Assembly (NCBI GenBank): GCA_946619805.1
Contig: CAMOMM010000001.1
Coordinates: 1-19,959 of the forward strand
Origin: an uncultured Bacillota bacterium
Lineage (GTDB): Bacteria; Bacillota_I; Bacilli_A; Erysipelotrichales; Erysipelotrichaceae
DNA: 19,959 nt
Reading direction: 5' to 3'
Shown: positions 7,322-15,093 of the stretch, piece after piece
How the letters are laid out: each line of letters starts with the position of its first letter
Numbering within the stretch: the stretch's first letter is position 1
Position numbers and translations under genes: made by a program
The notes under the pieces: generated by a model
Databases searched by the model: none
Told to the model about the DNA's origin: nothing
What the model saw: the letters and a program-made list of their open reading frames with translations, nothing else

Positions 7322-8021
7322 TCTCCAGTTCCAGGAAGGTTTCTTCCAGTGAGGTATCGCCCTTGACTTCTTCCATTGTTCCGGTTTTGATCAGTCGGCC
7401 GTTCTTTATGATGGCGATCTTGTCGCACAGTTTCTCCGCAACATCAAGAACATGGGTTGAAAAGAATACCGCGCCTCCGTTATTGCATACTTCCCTCATG
7501 AGTTCCTTGAACTTGAAGGCGGCAATCGGATCAAGTCCGACAAAAGGTTCATCAAGAATGATGAGCTTAGGATCATGGATCAAGGCAGCAATGATGGTTA
7601 TCTTCTGCTTCATGCCATGAGAATAAGCCGAAAGAGGCTGCGCCAGATCAGCTGTTATTTCAAACAGATCAGCATACTTTCTGATCTTCTCTTCTCTTTC
7701 CGTTTTACCGATCTTATATATGTCAGCGACAAAATTCAGATATCCGATTCCGGAAAGATATTCAAACAGGATCGGATTATCCGGAATGTAGGCCAGTTTC
7801 TTCTTGCAGGCCATTAAGTCATCCTTAATGGAAACACCGTCAATGTATATCTCGCCGTTATCAAAATCCAGCAGGCCGACACAGCATTTGATGGTCGTGG
7901 TCTTACCGGCTCCGTTATGGCCGATGAAACCGTATACTTCACCGGGCTTTATTTCCAGTGACAGATCGTCTACTGCCACCTTGTCCCCGTATTTCTTGGT
8001 CAGATGTTCTATTTTCAGCAT
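7305..8021 (-). CDS. ABC transporter ATPase, exporter type (YtrB/CcmA-like)
   Basis: A 238-residue nucleotide-binding subunit with Walker A GHNGAGKTT (34-42), a Q-loop region near 79-85 (IPDNPILFEYLS, with Asp/Asn in place of Gln), the signature YSHGMKQK (133-140; the family consensus is LSGGxxQ), Walker B LIILDEP (153-159) with a D-loop VGLDP, and the H-loop histidine in FFSTHVLD. Signature SHGMKQK is common in ABC-2 exporter ATPases. GGAG precedes the ATG. It powers the permease encoded immediately downstream. Upstream, 55 bases separate it from the repeat-protein gene, with a modest hairpin but no clear promoter, so read-through from the repeat-protein promoter at 9572 is likely. Confidence 0.92.
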   Translation of the reverse strand: MLKIEHLTKKYGDKVAVDDLSLEIKPGEVYGFIGHNGAGKTTTIKCCVGLLDFDNGEIYIDGVSIKDDLMACKKKLAYIPDNPILFEYLSGIGYLNFVADIYKIGKTEREEKIRKYADLFEITADLAQPLSAYSHGMKQKITIIAALIHDPKLIILDEPFVGLDPIAAFKFKELMREVCNNGGAVFFSTHVLDVAEKLCDKIAIIKNGRLIKTGTMEEVKGDTSLEETFLELENDANV

Positions 8022-8057
8022 ATTGATCTCCTTAACAGATTGGTTTTCATTATTGAA

Positions 8058-8078
8058 AAGACCAGCTGGGCCGGTCTT
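8058..8078 (-). terminator. Hairpin with short U-run, probable partial terminator after the repeat-protein pair
   Basis: On the minus strand AAGACCGGC, the loop CCA and GCTGGTCTT form a 9-bp stem with one G-U pair, followed only by TTC. It overlaps the stop codon of the 8077-8772 gene. The weak U-run suggests partial termination or 3' end protection rather than a full stop before the ABC genes. Confidence 0.4.
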
Positions 8079-8772
8079 AATCTCCTGTATAATTTCCGGT
8101 TACCCCGAAGATGGTGACCCCTTCTCTGATGTTTTCCCTGGTCAGATTGGCGGCACCGGCAATGTTTATCGGAGTTCCATCAAGATAATATCCCTTAGGT
8201 ATTACCTTGTCCCTGGTATCCCCGTTATAGCTTTCCGCAGTATAGGTTGGAATACTGCCGGTGATCTTTTCACCGTTGACATAGCAGGTATAACCCTTAA
8301 GTACGTCATTTTCAGTAGCGGTTGCCTTGGAAGTGTCAACTTCAACATAACTGCCGACAACAAGTTCGCCGTTTACATAAGCAGTCTTGCCCAGGGCAAT
8401 GTCCTCGCTGCGGGCAACTGCGTTCTTTGTCTGGATGTAACCCTGATCCAGGTAGGCCTTTCTGGCTCTGTCCTGCAGCATGCTGTTGCAGGCCATGAAT
8501 ACGATCACTGCACCCAGCAGCATTGATCCCAGAACCATCAGTATGGCATGAAGAGTATAGTTCGGAGTTACATATTCGTATTCTTCATCTTCCTCTTCAG
8601 TTTCAAAAACTTCCTGTTCTTCGGTCACTTCCCGGATCGTTTCAATGCCCTTGGTTCTTTCCTCTTCATTTTCCTGTTTCCGGGCCGGAATGTGAATGGT
8701 TTCTACCAGATTGTCATCATTGATGACCTCGGGCTGCTTGATGTCCTTCTTACGGAACAGAGGCATTTTCAT
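8077..8772 (-). CDS. Membrane-anchored repeat protein B (phage-tail-like modules, acidic cytoplasmic N-terminus)
   Basis: Not recognised as a named gene. Of its 231 residues, the first 72 are hydrophilic and very acidic (EEEDEEYEYV near 60-68), followed by one membrane helix (about 73-95). The remainder, presumably outside, has two copies of a 24-residue module: 117-140 (SEDIALGKTAYVNGELVVG) and 150-174 (ENDVLKGYTCYVNGEKITG). A closing module (about 178-228) contains GYYLDGTPINIAG and ends ENIREGVTIFGVTGNY. Such 'x-DIL-GKTAYVNG-x-x-x-GTM' and 'NI-x-x-GVTIFGVTG' units are familiar to me from phage tail appendage proteins of Bacillota. The ATG overlaps the stop of the upstream paralogue by four bases (ATGA), so translation is coupled. 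Function unknown. Confidence 0.75.
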   Translation of the reverse strand: MKMPLFRKKDIKQPEVINDDNLVETIHIPARKQENEEERTKGIETIREVTEEQEVFETEEEDEEYEYVTPNYTLHAILMVLGSMLLGAVIVFMACNSMLQDRARKAYLDQGYIQTKNAVARSEDIALGKTAYVNGELVVGSYVEVDTSKATATENDVLKGYTCYVNGEKITGSIPTYTAESYNGDTRDKVIPKGYYLDGTPINIAGAANLTRENIREGVTIFGVTGNYTGD

Positions 8773-9542
8773 TCTTCTTCGCCTCCTTCATCAATTATCG
8801 GAATATCCGGTTCCGGAGGTGTCTCTTCCTCCCATACGGCAACAAATGTCAGATTGGATGAAGATCCTGACGGAATCGTGTCATTCTCCTGACCGTCGCA
8901 TTCCCAATGCAGGAAGATATATCCTTCACGGGTTGGATCCTTCAGAATAATGGTTGGAGAATTCTTGGTATATGTTGAAGGATTATCCGGATGGTTTTCC
9001 CGCCCGTCACCCAGAATGTACGTAATAGCATATTCCTTCGGTTTGGAGAAGTTACCGGTCACATTAAAGATGTTGATCCCTTCCCTGATGTTCTCAGGTT
9101 TCAGATCACTGTCACCCTTAATGACGATGTCATCCTGAATATATCCCTTTAATACCAGTACCTGATTCTGTGTTGAAGGGGTATAGCTTTTCCCCTCCAG
9201 TATTTCCATGGTACCGACAACCAGCTCACCGTTAACGTAAGCTGTTTTCCCCTTTATAATACGGTCACTGGAAGCTGTGGCATCAGTCGTATCCAGGACC
9301 TCCATGGTACCGGCGACCATCCTGCCCTGAACATAGGCTGTCTTTCCTTCGACAATGTCAGCAGCAGTTGCTGTGGCATCATCGGTAAGCACATAGCCGT
9401 CTTTCTTAAGATCGGCCACCACACGGTTATTGGCATAGTAGTTAGTGCCCAAAAAACCGGCTATTCCTCCCAGAAACAACCCCCCTAGACTTAACAAAAT
9501 CATTCCCAAAGCAACTTTTTTCTGCCCTTTTGATCCGCTCAT
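8769..9542 (-). CDS. Membrane-anchored repeat protein A (phage-tail-like modules plus InlB B-repeat)
   Basis: Paralogue of the next gene. The 257 residues begin with a short basic segment and one membrane helix (about 10-32). Two GKTAYVxG modules follow (57-80 and 88-112; EGKTAYVQGRMVAGTM and KGKTAYVNGELVVGTM), then the closing module (about 118-165) with LKPENIREGINIFNVTGNF. Residues 170-238 form an InlB B-type (Listeria-Bacteroides) repeat recognisable from YAITYILGDG, PTREGYIFLHWECDG and LTFVAVW. The tail is Pro- and Glu-rich (EEETPPEPDIP...EEE). No LPXTG motif is present, so anchoring is by the N-terminal helix with the repeats outside the membrane (inferred). AGGAGGA lies before the ATG, and an extended -10 promoter is upstream. 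It is the first gene of a run that continues into an ABC exporter. Confidence 0.78.
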   Translation of the reverse strand: MSGSKGQKKVALGMILLSLGGLFLGGIAGFLGTNYYANNRVVADLKKDGYVLTDDATATAADIVEGKTAYVQGRMVAGTMEVLDTTDATASSDRIIKGKTAYVNGELVVGTMEILEGKSYTPSTQNQVLVLKGYIQDDIVIKGDSDLKPENIREGINIFNVTGNFSKPKEYAITYILGDGRENHPDNPSTYTKNSPTIILKDPTREGYIFLHWECDGQENDTIPSGSSSNLTFVAVWEEETPPEPDIPIIDEGGEEE

Positions 9543-9571
9543 CTAGTTTTATTCCTCCTAACGGCATGTTA

Positions 9572-9598
9572 ATTATAACATATCCCGTAAAAATATAA
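9572..9598 (-). promoter_or_regulatory. Extended -10 promoter for the repeat-protein/ABC run
   Basis: On the minus strand TGTTATAAT (hexamer at 9572-9577) is a full extended -10; TTTATA about 16 bases upstream is a poor -35. The start would be near 9565, about 22 bases before the ATG, leaving room for the AGGAGGA site at 9552-9559. Confidence 0.5.
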
Positions 9599-9620
9599 AC
9601 AATGCAGGTCCACCGGCCTG
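9590..9620 (-). terminator. Probable terminator of the L,D-transpeptidase gene
   Basis: Minus strand: CAGGCC, the loop GGT and GGaCCTG form a six-pair stem with one bulged base, followed by an interrupted T-rich tract (CATTGTTTATATTTTT). It lies just after the stop codon at 9627. The broken U-tract makes it only moderately convincing. Confidence 0.4.
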
Positions 9621-9626
9621 ATTACC

Positions 9627-10931
9627 CTATTCATAAATGGTTACCGGAGTACCGATGTGAACCAGTCCCCACAGTCTGGCAACCATGTTGGTAGGCATGT
9701 TGACACAGCCATGAGAAGGATCCGTCTTATAGATCTCCCCGCCGAACTCACTTCTCCAGGAAGCATCATGGAATCCCTTGTGAACTCCTGTCGGGTCAAA
9801 CCCGATCCAGTATTCAACTCTTTCCTCCCAGGTAGGACCGCTGAGGATCGATGACCCGTCGATCTTGGTTACTTCAAATTCACCCACCGGTGTTATTCCC
9901 GGAGCTGCCGTTACCACAGGTGAGGTAAAGACCAGTTTGTCATTTTCATAATAATACAGCGTCTGCTTGGAAATGCTGACTTCAATGCGGTTATTGCGGT
10001 TTCCTGATGATGGATAGCTGTCGATCCAGCTTACTTCCACATTTTTATCTTCAGCTGCCAGTAAGGCTTCACCAAGAGTTCTCATCAGATCTTCCTGATC
10101 GATGAACTCATAGCTGGATACATAATTGTCCTCATATATCTTCTTAACAACTTCAGCCAGTCTGTCTTCATTGACAGCGAATTCACCGTTTTCCACCTTA
10201 AGAAGTTCTGCCAGCTTTTCTCCTTCAAATGTCTGAGAGCTGTCTGAAGATATTTTCACCGTGATCTTCTTGTCAGTCACTTTCTTCATTTCCGCCAGTC
10301 TGGCTGCCAGTTCCGGGCTGTCTGATCTGACTTCTGCCTTCAGATAGTCTTCACTGAGATCAACACTTTCCACTTTTTCACCCTTAAGTATTCTGGAGAT
10401 GGCATCAACGATCCTGCTGTGTGCCGCTTCTTCATTCATCTGCAGGTTATCCTGTTCAGGAACGATCTCCAGTTTCCCGTTTACTAAATCAACATGAGCA
10501 TCAACCGGTGCACTCACGTTTTCTTCCCGGAAACAGTAAAGATCACTGATCCTGTTATTAAGCTTATCCATGTTATAGTGACCGTCCAATGCCAGACCAC
10601 TCAGCTCCGTTTTCCCGAAAAGCGATTTGAACCACATCAGCTCATCCTGAGCTTCCAGCAGATCCTTTACCTTATAACTTGCCTGATAGTCGGCATCAGT
10701 TGCCATGTTTATGGTTTCAGAGACGATGGCTCCGGTATCTTTGTTTTTCTGCAATATCTTCAGCAATGGAGCATTGGCCTTTACCGTTTCCCCTTTTTCA
10801 TAGCCGTTCCCGTCCAGACGAAGCCCATCTATGTAGGTATTCGGCAGAAAACGGTGGTCTGCGTATATTACTCCCCGTCCGTACACTACTCCAGTAAGCA
10901 GTATTAATATCAGTAAAATCTTTTTAATCAC
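9627..10931 (-). CDS. L,D-transpeptidase (YkuD domain) with N-terminal membrane helix
   Basis: Cell-wall enzyme that forms 3-3 peptidoglycan cross-links or attaches proteins through a catalytic cysteine. From the GTG at 10931 the product has 434 residues: a membrane or signal helix (about 3-20, KKILLILILLTGVVYG), a long region resembling the PG_binding_4 repeats that precede YkuD domains in Bacillota, and a C-terminal YkuD domain with IEVSISKQTLYYYENDKLV, TPVGEF and the active-site pattern HX17SHGCVN (Cys409). The GTG start is preceded by GAGG at 9 bases and starts exactly at the signal helix. The frame is open to 11159, but that extension runs through the promoter region and prfA on the opposite strand and is not credible. 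The gene is monocistronic and divergent from prfA. Confidence 0.92.
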   Translation of the reverse strand: MIKKILLILILLTGVVYGRGVIYADHRFLPNTYIDGLRLDGNGYEKGETVKANAPLLKILQKNKDTGAIVSETINMATDADYQASYKVKDLLEAQDELMWFKSLFGKTELSGLALDGHYNMDKLNNRISDLYCFREENVSAPVDAHVDLVNGKLEIVPEQDNLQMNEEAAHSRIVDAISRILKGEKVESVDLSEDYLKAEVRSDSPELAARLAEMKKVTDKKITVKISSDSSQTFEGEKLAELLKVENGEFAVNEDRLAEVVKKIYEDNYVSSYEFIDQEDLMRTLGEALLAAEDKNVEVSWIDSYPSSGNRNNRIEVSISKQTLYYYENDKLVFTSPVVTAAPGITPVGEFEVTKIDGSSILSGPTWEERVEYWIGFDPTGVHKGFHDASWRSEFGGEIYKTDPSHGCVNMPTNMVARLWGLVHIGTPVTIYE

Positions 10932-10962
10932 TGTTTCAACCTCACTGTTCCAATATATTTTT

Positions 10963-10968
10963 ATTATA
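10963..10968 (-). promoter_or_regulatory. Candidate -10 for the L,D-transpeptidase gene
   Basis: TATAAT on the minus strand, 32 bases before the GTG start, in an A/T-rich stretch of the 103-base divergent intergenic region. No good -35 is visible at 16-18 bases, so the exact promoter is uncertain. Confidence 0.3.
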
Positions 10969-10982
10969 TTATTAAATGGTCT

Positions 10983-11011
10983 TTGCGGCCACTTTCTTTT
11001 GTGTGTATAAT
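10983..11011 (+). promoter_or_regulatory. Sigma-A-like promoter for prfA-prmC
   Basis: TTGCGG (10983-10988) is followed after 17 bases by a perfect TATAAT (11006-11011). The start near 11018 precedes the AGGGGGG ribosome binding site (11020-11026) and the prfA ATG at 11035. Confidence 0.55.
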
Positions 11012-11034
11012 AGGATAACAGGGGGGTCGATACT

Positions 11035-12099
11035 ATGGACAAGATGCTGGCAAGACTGGAAAACATGGATAAAAGATTTGAGGAAATAAATGAACTGCTG
11101 ATAAACGGTTCCTTTTCCGATAACCGTGAATTCGCAAAGCTCAGTAAGGAACAGTCCAATCTGCAGGCACCGGTAAATGCTTACCGTGAACTGATAAAGG
11201 TCATGAAACACATCAAGGATGATGAAGAACTGCTTCATGATCCTGACTTAAGGGAAATGGCTGAAATGGAGCTGGAGGATCTTAAGGAGAAACAGCAGCA
11301 GCTTGTTGACCATCTGGAAGTATTACTGATACCTAAGGACCCTAATGATGACTGCAATGCCATCTTTGAGATCAGAGGCGCAGCAGGCGGTGATGAAGGC
11401 AACATCTTTGCCGGAGACCTGTACAGAATGTATACCCGCTATGCTGAAACCAAGGGCTGGAAGATCGAGTTATATGATGCTGAAGAAAGTGAAGCCGGCG
11501 GTTTCTCTCAGATCAGTTTCCTGATCAAGGGCAATGAAGTCTATAAGGAAATGAAGTTTGAATCCGGTGCTCACCGTGTCCAGCGCGTTCCGAAGACTGA
11601 GTCTGCCGGACGTGTTCACACTTCCACAGCCACCGTACTGGTACTGCCTGATGTAGACGACGATGCCATTGAGATCGATCCTGCTGATCTGGAAATTGAA
11701 ACCCACAGAGCTTCAGGAGCAGGCGGTCAGCATATCAATAAGACTGACTCCGCTGTCAGGATCACTCATAAGCCTACCGGTATCTCTGTCAACTGCCAGG
11801 ACGGCAGAAGCCAGATCCAGAACCGTGAACAGGCCATGAGGATCATTACCGCCCGTGTCTATGACTACTATCAGCAGAAGGCTGAAGCTGAAAAAGGCGC
11901 TGAAAGACGCAGCAAGATCGGCACCGGAGACCGTTCCGAAAAGATCAGAACCTACAACTATCCGCAGAACCGTGTTACTGACCACCGCATCAACTTCACC
12001 ATTCAGCAGCTGGACCGCGTCATGGAAGGCAAGCTGGATGACATCATCGCTGCCCTGCTTGATGCCGATCAGAAAGCCAAGATCGCCGGAGAACGGTAA
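11035..12099 (+). CDS. prfA: Peptide chain release factor 1
   Basis: RF1 reads UAA and UAG and triggers peptide release on the ribosome. The 354-residue length and domain order are standard: an N-terminal helical domain, a RF-specific domain with GGDEGNIFAGDLYRMY, the codon-recognition tripeptide of the PxT type (PKT in HRVQRVPKTESAGR), and the catalytic GGQ in GAGGQHINKTDSAVR, whose glutamine is the methylation target of PrmC. Absence of an SPF tripeptide excludes RF2. The Gly-rich AGGGGGG site precedes the ATG at 11035. Its stop overlaps the prmC start (TAATG), so the enzyme and its substrate are translationally coupled. Confidence 0.97.
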   Translation: MDKMLARLENMDKRFEEINELLINGSFSDNREFAKLSKEQSNLQAPVNAYRELIKVMKHIKDDEELLHDPDLREMAEMELEDLKEKQQQLVDHLEVLLIPKDPNDDCNAIFEIRGAAGGDEGNIFAGDLYRMYTRYAETKGWKIELYDAEESEAGGFSQISFLIKGNEVYKEMKFESGAHRVQRVPKTESAGRVHTSTATVLVLPDVDDDAIEIDPADLEIETHRASGAGGQHINKTDSAVRITHKPTGISVNCQDGRSQIQNREQAMRIITARVYDYYQQKAEAEKGAERRSKIGTGDRSEKIRTYNYPQNRVTDHRINFTIQQLDRVMEGKLDDIIAALLDADQKAKIAGER

Positions 12100-12953
12100 T
12101 GCCAAGCTATCACGACATCCTGTGGGATACCTACCATCAGCTTAAGGATACCGATGTTTCAGATGAAGCAGTACAGATACTGATGCTGGAACTGTGCAAC
12201 ATGAGCCATAATGACCTGTATCTCAATTATGATCAGGAAATGCCAGCCGACCTTTACCGGCAATTTCAGGAAGGTGTCAGGCGTCTGAAGCAGAATGAAC
12301 CGCTGCAGTACATTCTCGGTTACCAGTGGTTTTACGGTTATAAGATCAAGGTAAACGAAGAAGTATTAATACCACGCTATGAAACCGAGGAACTGGTAGC
12401 CAATGTCCTGGCTGACAGCGATTACTATTTCCCGGAAAAGGAAGTAATAGAAATTGCCGATGTGGGAACCGGATCAGGTGCTATTGCCCTGGCATTGAAA
12501 AAGGAAGAACCGAAGTTCCGCATGCACGCGACCGACATATCCGAGACAGCTTTGAAAGTTGCCCGGGAAAATGCCCAGAGCCTGGATATTGATATTGATT
12601 TCCTGCAGGGCGACATGCTGCAGCCGTTGATTGACAAAGGCATAAAGCTGGATATTCTGGTTTCCAATCCGCCATATATTCCAAGGCAGCAGGAAATACA
12701 GAAAAGCGTAGATCAGTATGAACCACATGTAGCCTTATTCGGCGGGGATGACGGACTGTACTTCTACCGCAGAATATTTGAAAACGCCCATAAGGTCATA
12801 AAGGAAAAGAGCTTCCTGGCCTTCGAAATAGGCTATGACGAAAAAGATGCCATCATAAAGGAAGTTGAAAAATACTTCCCGCTTGACAGGTATGAAGTAT
12901 TGAAAGACATAAATAAAAAGGACAGAATGCTGTTTATATATCACGGCATCTGA
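12099..12953 (+). CDS. prmC: Release factor glutamine methyltransferase PrmC (HemK)
   Basis: PrmC N5-methylates the glutamine of the GGQ loop of release factors. The 284 residues show an N-terminal helical RF-binding domain with EPLQYILGYQWFYG (67-80) and IPRYETEEL (91-99; the usual form is IPRPETE), the SAM-binding loop DVGTGSGAIALAL (121-133) and the catalytic NPPY (190-193). The start overlaps the prfA stop by one base. The last codons form part of a terminator hairpin. A 14-base block at 12427-12440 is close to the Noc-binding consensus. Confidence 0.96.
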   Translation: MPSYHDILWDTYHQLKDTDVSDEAVQILMLELCNMSHNDLYLNYDQEMPADLYRQFQEGVRRLKQNEPLQYILGYQWFYGYKIKVNEEVLIPRYETEELVANVLADSDYYFPEKEVIEIADVGTGSGAIALALKKEEPKFRMHATDISETALKVARENAQSLDIDIDFLQGDMLQPLIDKGIKLDILVSNPPYIPRQQEIQKSVDQYEPHVALFGGDDGLYFYRRIFENAHKVIKEKSFLAFEIGYDEKDAIIKEVEKYFPLDRYEVLKDINKKDRMLFIYHGI

Positions 12954-12967
12954 CCTTTTTTCTTTTT
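12915..12967. terminator. Intrinsic terminator overlapping the end of prmC
   Basis: The arm AAAAAGGACAGAATGC (12915-12930) pairs with GCATCTGACCTTTTT (12946-12960), with a bulge and an A-A mismatch, around a 15-base loop, followed by CTTTTT. The prmC stop (12951-12953) is inside the 3' arm. The flanking A- and T-runs allow it to act on the convergent nucleoside-transporter transcript too. Confidence 0.6.
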
Positions 12968-12973
12968 GTTCAA

Positions 12974-14005
12974 TTAACGGTCTTCTCTGAAATATGATAT
13001 TCCCAGAGAAGCCGGAGCCTGATTTTCTCTCTTCTTTCGTGAGCTTACCAGTATCAGTACCACAATGGTGACCAGATATGGGATCATCTTATAGAGATTC
13101 TGCATGTATGTTGATCTCTGAACCTTGAAGAGTTTCATCAATACATTACTGATGGAACCAGGGATATAAAGATATACCCAGTAGCAGAATCCAAACAGAT
13201 AGGCACCCCAGGTAGCGTTAGCCGGTTTCCAGCTGGTAAAGATTACCAGGGCAACAGCCAGCCAGCCCAGGGCTTCAATGCCGCTGTCATTGGACCAGGT
13301 TCCCTTGACATAGTCCATTACATAATACAGACCGCCGATTCCGGCAATGGCTGAGCCTATCGTGCAGGCTGCATATTTATATTTTGTAACGTTAATGCCC
13401 GCTGCGTCAGCTGTAGCAGGGTTTTCCCCTACTGCTCTTAAGTTCAGACCGGTTCTGGTCTTATTGAAGAAATACTGCATCCGGAAAGCCATGGCAAGTA
13501 CGACATATGTCAGCCAGCCATAGTCAAACAGCAGCTTGGAAACAATTCCCAGCTTGGTTGACAGTACCGGAATACCGACCTTGAAGGCTCTTGAAGTAGC
13601 AGCCACATTGATCTGTCCGACACCGCCTGACAGCTTGACCAGTGAACCGCCGAAGAAATTGGCAATACCGGTACCTATCATGGTTAAGGTAAGACCGGTT
13701 ACGTTCTGGTTGGCACGTAGGGTGATGGTGAAGAAACCATACAGCAGACCTGCCAATGAACAGGCAAGCAGACAGCACAGCAGAGAAATGATCACACAGA
13801 TCAGCGGATTCGGTGCAGTGACGACATTTTCATAGAAGAATGCCCCAGCTAGGGAAGCAATGCCTCCCAGCATCATAACACCCGGAGTACCCAGATTAAG
13901 ACCGCCGGCCTTTTCATTCAGGGTCTCTCCAATGCAGCCGAACATGATAACTGTTCCAAAGGTAATTGCAGCAGAGATCCATGCCAGTAAAGATTGACCT
14001 GTCAT
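12974..14005 (-). CDS. nupQ: Nucleoside ABC transporter permease, NupQ/YufQ-like
   Basis: One of two inner-membrane subunits of a BmpA-type nucleoside importer (NupNOPQ in Bacillus). The 343-residue, about 9-10 helix protein belongs to the BPD_transp_2 family, recognised from GETLNEKAGGLNLGTPGVMMLGG near the start and the motif TGLNLRAVGENPATADAAGINVTKYKY, the conserved cytoplasmic EAA-like loop of this family. AGGAGG lies within the last codons of the upstream permease gene, one base separates the two genes, and the ATG is at 14005. Last gene of the importer operon. The exact substrate (guanosine, other nucleosides, or a related compound) is inferred from family and from the neighbouring xpt. 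Confidence 0.88.
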   Translation of the reverse strand: MTGQSLLAWISAAITFGTVIMFGCIGETLNEKAGGLNLGTPGVMMLGGIASLAGAFFYENVVTAPNPLICVIISLLCCLLACSLAGLLYGFFTITLRANQNVTGLTLTMIGTGIANFFGGSLVKLSGGVGQINVAATSRAFKVGIPVLSTKLGIVSKLLFDYGWLTYVVLAMAFRMQYFFNKTRTGLNLRAVGENPATADAAGINVTKYKYAACTIGSAIAGIGGLYYVMDYVKGTWSNDSGIEALGWLAVALVIFTSWKPANATWGAYLFGFCYWVYLYIPGSISNVLMKLFKVQRSTYMQNLYKMIPYLVTIVVLILVSSRKKRENQAPASLGISYFREDR

Positions 14006-14006
14006 A

Positions 14007-15092
14007 CTACTGTTCCTCCTTATGTCTGAAGACTATCTGATAGCTGGTAAAGAATTCACTGGCCAGAATGCAGAACAGCAGAATGCCGGTGATGGTATCC
14101 GAAGCATATTCGTTGAGGTTGAAGTCACTGGCGATCTGCACGGCACCCTTGTTCAGGAAAACGATCAGGAATGAATAGATGACCATGATGAACGGATTCA
14201 GCTTGGCCAGCCAGGCAACGATGATGGCGGTAAAACCGCGGCCACCTGATGTCTGAGTTGAGATCGTGTGTGATATGCCGGCTACTTCTGTGAAACCGGC
14301 CAGACCGCATAAGGCACCGGACAATAACATCGTTCTGATGATGACCTTCGGTACGTTTATGCCGGAATAACGGGCTGTGCTTTCACTTTCACCGGTAACG
14401 GTTACTTCATATCCATGCTTGGAATAGTTAAGATAAATGAATACTGCAGCGGTAACGATGACGACAATGAGCACGTTGATCAGATACTGCTGACCGAAGA
14501 CTGACGGGAACCAGCCGGCGCGGGTCTCACTGTTAATGACACCGACGCTGTGTGACTGTTTCTTATCCCAGACATCAACAAAGAACTCAATAACCTGAAT
14601 GCCGACATAGTTCATCATCAGTGTAAACAGGGTTTCATTGGTGTTGAATTTGGCCTTGAAGAATGCCGGAAGGAATCCCCACAGGGCTCCAGCAACCATG
14701 CTGAGGACCAGCATGACCACCAGCAGAACGGCATTTGGCATCTTGCCGCCGAAGTAGATCATCATGGCTGCGGAAACAAGTCCGCCGATCAGGATCTGTC
14801 CTTCGGCACCGGTATTCCAGAACTTCATGCGGAAAGCCGGAGTCAGCCCGACGGCTATGCTCAATAACAGGCAGGTATCTCTGATGGTTATCCAGATACG
14901 TCTTTTGGTGCTGAAGGCACCTCTGAACATTGAGGCATAGACATCAAGCGGATTAAGCTTGGTCACTGAGTTAATGAAAAGTGCGGCAATCAAAAGTGCC
15001 AGAACGACAAACACGATCTTGATCAGGATCTTCTGATACAGAGGGCGGTCGTCCTTTTTTCTTATTCTGATTAAAGGTTCCTTATTTGCCAT
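14007..15092 (-). CDS. nupP: Nucleoside ABC transporter permease, NupP/YufP-like
   Basis: Second permease of the importer. The 361-residue protein has a basic, hydrophilic N-terminus (RIRKKDDRPLYQK) followed by about 9 helices. Family-typical segments are TPAFRMKFWNTGAEGQILIGGLVSA, NETLFTLMMNYVGIQ and the loop YEVTVTGESESTARYSGINVPKV with GRGFTAIIVAWLAKLNP. The start codon lies one base after the ATPase stop and the next permease starts one base after its own stop, a tightly packed operon that argues for balanced translation of the transmembrane subunits. Confidence 0.88.
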   Translation of the reverse strand: MANKEPLIRIRKKDDRPLYQKILIKIVFVVLALLIAALFINSVTKLNPLDVYASMFRGAFSTKRRIWITIRDTCLLLSIAVGLTPAFRMKFWNTGAEGQILIGGLVSAAMMIYFGGKMPNAVLLVVMLVLSMVAGALWGFLPAFFKAKFNTNETLFTLMMNYVGIQVIEFFVDVWDKKQSHSVGVINSETRAGWFPSVFGQQYLINVLIVVIVTAAVFIYLNYSKHGYEVTVTGESESTARYSGINVPKVIIRTMLLSGALCGLAGFTEVAGISHTISTQTSGGRGFTAIIVAWLAKLNPFIMVIYSFLIVFLNKGAVQIASDFNLNEYASDTITGILLFCILASEFFTSYQIVFRHKEEQ

Positions 15093-15093
15093 G

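Noticed and set aside
7804..8526. Open frame of 240 codons on the + strand opposite the ABC ATPase and repeat protein
   Set aside because: It spans two clear minus-strand genes and their intergenic region, with no start signal or domain of its own.
8077..9542. Prophage remnant
   Set aside because: Despite tail-like modules, there is no integrase, capsid, terminase or lysis gene nearby, and both proteins have membrane anchors that tail proteins lack.
10932..11159. N-terminal extension of the L,D-transpeptidase frame on the minus strand
   Set aside because: It crosses the divergent promoters and antisense prfA, lacks a ribosome binding site, and the signal helix begins exactly at the GTG at 10931.
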